From the NCBI GenBank assembly GCA_012959845.1, contig DUCL01000223.1:1-11591 (forward strand): DNA of 11,591 nucleotides. The letters are read 5' to 3'. The notes under the pieces were generated by a model that saw only the letters and a program-made list of their open reading frames with translations, was not told the origin of the DNA and made no database searches. This document shows positions 8,401-11,591 of this stretch, piece by piece. How positions within the stretch are numbered: position 1 is the stretch's first letter; each line of letters opens with the position of its first letter. The translations under genes were made by a program, and so were the position numbers. This stretch comes from Candidatus Poseidoniales archaeon. Lineage in GTDB: Archaea > Thermoplasmatota > Poseidoniia > Poseidoniales > Poseidoniaceae.

Positions 8401-9875
8401 TGAACATTAACAATCGAACCCTTTGCTCTAATAATATCTCCTTGATTCCCTGAAATTGTATTGTCATAGATTGTTGCTGAGGACATAAATACGTGTACAG
8501 CAGGACAAGGGAAATCTCCTCCATACATCTGTGAGTTACAAATACCAGAATTATTTGAGATATAATTATTCGCAAGATATAAGCGAGCTGCAGTAGGAGT
8601 TGGTACTTGCCATCCTTGATCCTTAAAGTGATATTCTCCAATTAGAACCGGCTCCTTTGCCGTATCCTGAATTGTATTATTTTCAGCAACTACATCTGAA
8701 GTTCCGTAAATCCATAAACCGTTCCATCCACCGATTGGACCAATATTGCTGTTGTGTATTTCCAATGTGGAAGAACTCACTCCGATTCCTGAACCTTCAG
8801 CAGCACCACTAATATCAACATTAGTAATCTCAACAATAGCGCCATCATAAGCAGTAATTCCGGCACCCTCGCCAGTTGTAATTATCGTGCTATCAATAGT
8901 CAAAGTGTGTTTGATATTTCCAGTCTCCTTGTGAGAGTTTGTGTCAATTGCGTTACATAATGTAGTCACAGTTGAATTTGAGAGATAGCCAGAAGAGCCC
9001 TTCAAAAATAACCCATAGGTATTATCTTTAACTTCTAAATTATCTAACCCAATGTAAGAGTCCTCAAGATAAATAAGGGAGCGCCCACCACCTTGTTGAC
9101 CACATTCGCCGTCATCGTTACCAGTAAATACTGAATTTTCAATCTTTAATGTAGCAAGAATTCCTGCGCCAGCACCATATGCTCGGACTGCTGCTGCATC
9201 ATATTCTCTGCCATCTACACCCAATGTGAACGATGAATCCTTGAGTAATGGTGCTGCGAAATCAACTGCCAATACATTGGAAGTGTTGATATCTTTGAAA
9301 GAAAGGCCATTTGCAGTTGTTGAAGAGCCATCGAATACCAATGCACCATATTGAATCGATTGAAGTGATGCCACGTACATCGGATAACCATATGCATTTT
9401 CATAGTGAGCATAATTAATTGAGGTCAGTGCTTGGTTAATTGTACTTCTAATAATCATTCCAGAGCCACATGCAGCATCGACATTGTTGAGATATGTAGT
9501 CGTGTTATCGTAACATCGCCCAACCTTTGTGTAATCAGCAGGCAGACTCCAAACAAAGCGAGCCATGTTGGAAGCAGAACCAGATGATGCACCACAAGCG
9601 GTATCACCGATACAGATTGCGCCTGCAACATCAATGAATTTTCCAGGAGGAATATTGATCGTAGTTCCTGCATTTACAATTAACTTAGAACCTTCGGCAA
9701 CAAGAATGTCACCGTTAAGATTCATAGTTCCAGACCATGTTTCAGTTCCAGTAATTGTACCTGAAGTAGTTTCGTTCACTGCTGATGCAGATGGCAATGC
9801 GATTAATCCAGTAAAACTGGAGAGTAATAATAGCATTACCAATGATAGGCTCTTGTGTGATGACTGTATTGACAA
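5499..9875 (-). CDS. Large exported beta-helix/Ig-domain surface protein with C-terminal membrane anchor and tryptophan-rich tail
   Basis: A 1458-residue protein. Residues 1-32 are a Sec signal peptide (K8, hydrophobic core about 10-27, cleavage after PSASA). About 140-545 is a parallel beta-helix with repeated short strands and Asn/Gly/Ser turns, such as IENSVFTGN and IYDNTISGN. A calcium-loop-like motif CADGYDNDGDTFVD follows at 716-729, with Cys743 a possible disulfide partner of Cys716. Three Ig-like domains (about 788-905, 906-1017, 1021-1127) carry recurring VRSYDGLDYS/VRAYDGEDYS endings in the first and third. A cadherin/dystroglycan-like domain (1134-1257, with Cys1151 and Cys1161) and a further Ig-like domain (1258-1351) precede a membrane helix (about 1360-1383). 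The tail is acidic, then Pro/Ala-rich, and ends in GWLWDAETNQWVADPNFQQ. No catalytic signature was recognised in the beta-helix; carbohydrate binding or cleavage, or adhesion, are possible. The start is TTG at 9875 with GAGGTG six bases upstream. The frame stays open to 10013, but that stretch is repeat DNA. Confidence 0.88.
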   Translation of the reverse strand: MSIQSSHKSLSLVMLLLLSSFTGLIALPSASAVNETTSGTITGTETWSGTMNLNGDILVAEGSKLIVNAGTTINIPPGKFIDVAGAICIGDTACGASSGSASNMARFVWSLPADYTKVGRCYDNTTTYLNNVDAACGSGMIIRSTINQALTSINYAHYENAYGYPMYVASLQSIQYGALVFDGSSTTANGLSFKDINTSNVLAVDFAAPLLKDSSFTLGVDGREYDAAAVRAYGAGAGILATLKIENSVFTGNDDGECGQQGGGRSLIYLEDSYIGLDNLEVKDNTYGLFLKGSSGYLSNSTVTTLCNAIDTNSHKETGNIKHTLTIDSTIITTGEGAGITAYDGAIVEITNVDISGAAEGSGIGVSSSTLEIHNSNIGPIGGWNGLWIYGTSDVVAENNTIQDTAKEPVLIGEYHFKDQGWQVPTPTAARLYLANNYISNNSGICNSQMYGGDFPCPAVHVFMSSATIYDNTISGNQGDIIRAKGSIVNVQRNVADTAGGFAANISHYDDNYGNKFGSIGYFSGNTWTNASQIYNVTESRVTVQSEFIPDPTAGELYPVNIRWLGAECPWVQDECLQVPQTKVLPPRFMPLALEVVENSTVFSYADLQNFDSSKVHTQAQNSAWGAQVREGELVRYQVKAKNSNVAGATVVISDANGLPLYTLETDSFGFTQQVSLPSDFLLDRNWNHQVGETNVIIPGETNETGQPLYVDENSCADGYDNDGDTFVDSKDLALDISDTSNCENGNREMPFYSVSAFKFGKGTKDLSYVLSGPIDDVINLVNIKPSVTVEQNDGFSFATTAVITGSAWDGQGAPYANDIIAYEAQFGLVKKVEIQPPGSIDWYSAVDTSQSNGEITLSNHPFQTWSFTWDLSAHPEGEGDVTFRVRSYDGLDYSPVEVRKFKLNLVAPTILVDTPNDGTSHDSGRVIFSGTASDPYSGTWGSDIKGIWFDITGPENSQGEPYRSHFDVAGSTAWSYEWHFDELPTGQYTFVIWASDSDFCIDIVGTCSTETRTLQINNDNQPPIVQISEPLDMDSIRASEDTVIQGVARDNDGQVTRVEIEIFDLASGFVLNSGPNPVTNFAPNGAWSTVWDTSDLIHDQQYELVVRAYDGEDYSQEVRNRIVIDNPTDLNNIPPTFNDTGWASTVTIFCDAQSSSIDRCGSGAVIDLTEFFSDPDGIGSTAEALAFDIYDDVSNLDDDDYGWLLTISSQGVATYNPATRSDSTVSEWSLVGVIFEARDIHDSVIYSHKVNIVVKSVSFSVERVDSGDISFEQPAQFRGQGLPGSTVQALIQQGGVRLNSTRVLSDGTWSMDISTSQLNTEGSRNVIFKMDGQIFQDPGTSADQSWSLSVASDSGSSSGILKVVLAVIAIIAILAAGAFFFIEFEDLDEDEVAVDQTAEVEEDTYAWGKAKLTPEIPVAAVVPEPVQQAATPEVSQHPGWLWDAETNQWVADPNFQQ

Positions 9876-9881
9876 ATTGTA

Positions 9882-9887
9882 CACCTC
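9882..9887 (-). promoter_or_regulatory. Ribosome binding site GAGGTG that places the start of the large surface protein
   Basis: On the minus strand GAGGTG lies six bases before TTG at 9875. Starting there yields a textbook signal peptide. Starts further upstream would put two hydrophobic stretches encoded by repeat DNA in front of it. Confidence 0.65.
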
Positions 9888-9911
9888 GTAAACAATGCCA
9901 TTATCCGCTTG

Positions 9912-9918
9912 AATATAA
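9912..9918 (-). promoter_or_regulatory. Possible archaeal TATA box of the large surface-protein gene
   Basis: TTATATT on the minus strand is centred at 9915. An archaeal TATA box sits roughly 25 bases before the transcription start, which would put that start near 9890, just ahead of the GAGGTG site, with a leader of about 15 bases. The region is AT-rich, so chance matches are likely. Confidence 0.35.
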
Positions 9919-9946
9919 CACTGCGCCTTAATTATCATAATAATGG

Positions 9947-10012
9947 TATCAAATACTGCCAATAATATCAACATTTTGGCCTTAAGAATATCAAATACTG
10001 CCAATAATATCA
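9947..10012. repeat. Perfect 24-bp direct repeat, two copies with a 42-bp period
   Basis: The same 24 bases, beginning TATCAAATACTG and ending AATAATATCA, occur at 9947-9970 and 9989-10012 with an 18-bp spacer. A 42-bp period is about four turns of B-DNA, so bound proteins would sit on the same face. Lying just upstream of the candidate TATA box, the copies fit activator or repressor sites. Two copies and a short spacer do not fit a CRISPR array. Confidence 0.85.
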
Positions 10013-10022
10013 TATTATTGGC
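10000..10022. promoter_or_regulatory. Perfect 23-bp palindrome, probable operator
   Basis: The arms GCCAATAATAT and ATATTATTGGC are exact reverse complements around a central C at 10011. Related imperfect copies are centred at 9969 (it shares the left arm through the direct repeat; the right arm is degenerate but keeps TTGGC) and at 9936 (ATTATCATAATAATGG, 13 of 16 positions the same). Spacings of 42 and 33 bp approximate four and three helical turns. A dimeric winged-helix protein is the natural kind of binder. Which one binds is unknown. Confidence 0.65.
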
Positions 10023-10100
10023 TTGATTTTTGCCGCATATTGTGTCGCAGCACCCTCGTTTCCACTGATAACTAACAATTATTGGGTTTGCTAATTAGAA

Positions 10101-11318
10101 TTAACATTGCTCCGAATTGGATATTTCTTGAAGCCATAATTGAGATTTTAACTCCCCATATCCCCAATGATTATCATGAGTTGAAGCGAATTCATTCTGT
10201 TGTGCAGAATTCATCAGTGCTATTTTCACAGAGTCAATGCATGAGCCATTTGAGTCCTGATTAGGTTTTAATTCTGGATGTGCTTGTAAGATCAATGCTA
10301 AAGCTCCAGAAACAAAGACAGTGGATACAGATGTTCCGCTACTCGAATACCATTCACCATTATCACCAGTGCTGATTACCATATGCCCTGGAGAAACAAC
10401 TTCGGGTTTTAGATTTGGATTTTGACGTGGGGTTTCTGTTGCGGTTAATTGTGACCCTGCTGAAGAATTGGACCAAAGTTGCCCTGTCACGGTAGTAGCA
10501 CCGACCGTTATCACCCTTGCAACATTTGCCGGTGCGGAAACCATTCCGTCATCATCGGCCCCGCCATCATTACCAGCAGCAGCCACAACAAATATTCCGG
10601 AATCGACTGCCATCCTTGCTGCTGTCACGCTTGCACCTTCTCGTTGATTGGCTAGTTTTTGCTGGCCTCCAAGTGATAATGAAATGATATCTGCCTCGAA
10701 GTCTTGATGGCACCAGGTAATTGCATCTGCAACTACACTCTCGTCGCCTGAATTTTCTCCATCGCCATTATCACTCAGTGCTGCAACCACCGCTAATGTG
10801 ACATTGGGGGCAATACCGATTTGATGGCTTTGGCTAATCAATAATCCAGCCATCATTGTTCCATGTCCTATTGTTCCATAATCAACTGGCACTTTCGAAT
10901 CACCAACCATGTCCTTGAAGACTATTTCCACACCTTCAAAGGAAGAATGGATTGGGGAGAATCCGGTATCCACTATGCAAACTCGAACTCCTTGCCCATT
11001 GAGCCCTTCATCCTGTAATTGGCGTATTTCTGTCGCCTCAAAGGCCCATTCTGATGTTGGAGATGGTAATTCGATGAAGAGGAAGCCTGATTGCCATACT
11101 AGTAGAAGGACTACCGACATTATTGCAAATATTGTAATGTTGCTTGCGATTACTCGCGTTCTTCTAACTTTAGGAATCGGTGTTGCATAGCGTGGAGCCC
11201 AGCCAGTAACCTCTGCTCTCCATTCATCTTGATAACCTGCAGTAGAGGGGTCAATTGCCGATAGAATTCGCCTATCCGAGGGTTCGGGTAAAAGGTCTAC
11301 ACGGTCTAGCCCATCCAA
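10101..11318 (-). CDS. Membrane-anchored subtilisin-family (S8) serine protease
   Basis: A protein of 405 residues from TTG 11318, or 408 from GTG 11327. The TTG is preferred because GGAG at 11327-11330 lies eight bases before it but abuts the GTG. Using 408-aa numbering: residues 1-57 are a cytoplasmic segment ending in basic KVRRTR (53-58); about 59-84 is one membrane helix, a signal anchor placing the rest outside; the peptidase S8 domain spans about 95-400. The triad is Asp120 in VCIVDTGF, His155 in GHGT and Ser333 in SGTS, with the oxyanion Asn253 in AAAGNDG. No inhibitor-type propeptide is evident. The block after the catalytic Ser reads GTSVSTVFVSG instead of the usual GTSMAxPxVxG, so the near-invariant Pro is replaced by Val. 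An active surface protease is likely but not certain. It lies 225 bp upstream of the surface-protein gene and could process envelope proteins. Confidence 0.9.
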   Translation of the reverse strand: MDGLDRVDLLPEPSDRRILSAIDPSTAGYQDEWRAEVTGWAPRYATPIPKVRRTRVIASNITIFAIMSVVLLLVWQSGFLFIELPSPTSEWAFEATEIRQLQDEGLNGQGVRVCIVDTGFSPIHSSFEGVEIVFKDMVGDSKVPVDYGTIGHGTMMAGLLISQSHQIGIAPNVTLAVVAALSDNGDGENSGDESVVADAITWCHQDFEADIISLSLGGQQKLANQREGASVTAARMAVDSGIFVVAAAGNDGGADDDGMVSAPANVARVITVGATTVTGQLWSNSSAGSQLTATETPRQNPNLKPEVVSPGHMVISTGDNGEWYSSSGTSVSTVFVSGALALILQAHPELKPNQDSNGSCIDSVKIALMNSAQQNEFASTHDNHWGYGELKSQLWLQEISNSEQC

Positions 11319-11326
11319 TTCAACCA

Positions 11327-11330
11327 CTCC
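11327..11330 (-). promoter_or_regulatory. Ribosome binding site GGAG of the S8 protease
   Basis: On the minus strand GGAG (within GGGGAG) is eight bases before TTG 11318 and overlaps the alternative GTG 11327. It therefore argues for the TTG start, though only moderately. Confidence 0.45.
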
Positions 11331-11423
11331 CCAATCACAGTGAATGCAATAGTGCGTTTCAATGCTTGTTTGGTTAGTTCAATATGAAACATCTTGCTTA
11401 CGCTGGAATAGCGCCAAACCAAT

Positions 11424-11438
11424 CACTATTCAATAGTG
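11424..11438. repeat. 15-bp perfect palindrome between the S8 protease and its upstream neighbour
   Basis: CACTATT-C-AATAGTG is an exact palindrome with 7-bp arms, two bases past the stop of the right-edge gene. On the minus strand the half CACTATTG recurs at 11347-11354, inside CACTATTGCATTCACTGTG just before the protease start. A weak TATA-like TTCATATT (11381-11388) lies between. It could be an operator for the protease gene or a short hairpin ending the upstream transcript; no T-run follows it. Confidence 0.45.
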
Positions 11439-11440
11439 TA

Positions 11441-11590
11441 TCAGAACTTGGTAGTTCCCTTATTGCGTGACATCTTGACGCCACCATAGATTACTAGGAT
11501 GATCAGTGCAAGCATCGCTATTTGGAAAAAGAGCGATTCTGGACCTAAATCTTCATTGATTTGATATTCCATACCGAAGTCAAAGTCTTC
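11441..11590 (-). CDS. C-terminal fragment of a single-span membrane protein (5' end off the right edge)
   Basis: The minus-strand frame is open from the right edge to a TGA at 11443-11441 and gives 49 residues, too short to stand out by length. The fragment begins with acidic residues (EDFDFGMEY). A hydrophobic helix follows (visible residues about 19-35, LFFQIAMLALIILVIYG), and it ends in a short basic tail (KMSRNKGTTKF). The basic end implies the C-terminus is cytoplasmic and the missing bulk is extracytoplasmic, so a type I surface protein is the likeliest reading. I do not recognise the family. It lies about 120 bp upstream of the S8 protease on the same strand, with a palindrome between, so separate transcription is possible. 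The smooth membrane-helix plus positive-tail pattern makes a chance frame unlikely. Confidence 0.72.
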   Translation of the reverse strand, partial: EDFDFGMEYQINEDLGPESLFFQIAMLALIILVIYGGVKMSRNKGTTKF

Positions 11591-11591
11591 G

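Noticed and set aside
8249..8641. 130-residue minus-strand frame inside the surface-protein gene
   Set aside because: It lies entirely within the 1458-aa gene in another frame and shows low-complexity Ile/Leu/Gln/Met composition. The domain structure of the real frame is continuous through it.
9947..10012. CRISPR array
   Set aside because: Only two 24-bp copies with one 18-bp spacer, no further units and no cas gene; the overlapping palindrome fits an operator.
9876..10013. Upstream extension of the large surface protein by 46 residues to a start at 10013
   Set aside because: The extra peptide repeats LLAVFD twice because it is read from the 24-bp direct repeats. It places odd hydrophobic stretches before a good signal peptide and lacks a ribosome binding site. 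The region reads better as promoter and operator DNA.

Overview
The window looks archaeal, and its style best matches marine Thermoplasmatota (Marine Group II/III, 'Poseidoniales'-like). This placement is an inference from gene content; no rRNA or other phylogenetic marker is present. The pointers are pilin-like proteins with archaeal class III-type N-termini, Shine-Dalgarno sites of the GGAGGTGA type, AT-rich DNA, a euryarchaeal-type winged-helix/STAND/TPR regulator, and large secreted proteins with beta-helix and Ig-like domains and a single C-terminal membrane anchor.

Left part (1-2903, plus strand): the end of an operon of three tightly coupled genes. The first is cut by the left edge. 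The second is a 741-aa pilin-like surface protein. The third is a 157-aa minor-pilin-like protein. Stops and starts overlap (ATGA, TGATG), and both inner genes have strong Shine-Dalgarno sites. N-terminal charged segment plus hydrophobic helix in genes 2 and 3 resembles the haloarchaeal DUF7289/DUF7266 proteins encoded beside archaeal type IV pilus ATPase and membrane-platform genes. Those partner genes, if present, would lie left of the window.

Centre (2910-9875, minus strand): convergent with the pilin operon, only 6 bp apart. It holds a STAND-type regulator (winged helix + NB-ARC-like ATPase + TPRs) and, 63 bp upstream of it on the same strand, a 1458-aa exported protein. That protein has a signal peptide, a parallel beta-helix, a calcium-loop motif, several Ig-like/cadherin-like domains, one membrane helix, an acidic tail and a tryptophan-rich C-terminus. 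The two may share a transcript. Upstream of the large gene is the most distinctive non-coding structure here: an array of palindromic, operator-like sites (9931-10022) containing a perfect 24-bp direct repeat with a 42-bp period.

Right part (10101-11591, minus strand): a membrane-anchored subtilisin-family (S8) protease with its catalytic domain predicted outside the cell and an unusual catalytic-serine block, then the C-terminal 49 residues of another membrane-anchored protein running off the right edge. A 15-bp perfect palindrome sits between these two.

Overall this is a cell-envelope region: pilus-like parts, a large adhesin or receptor-like surface protein, a surface protease and a regulator. 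No mobile element, CRISPR array, tRNA or rRNA was seen. No gap without a gene exceeds about 230 bases.
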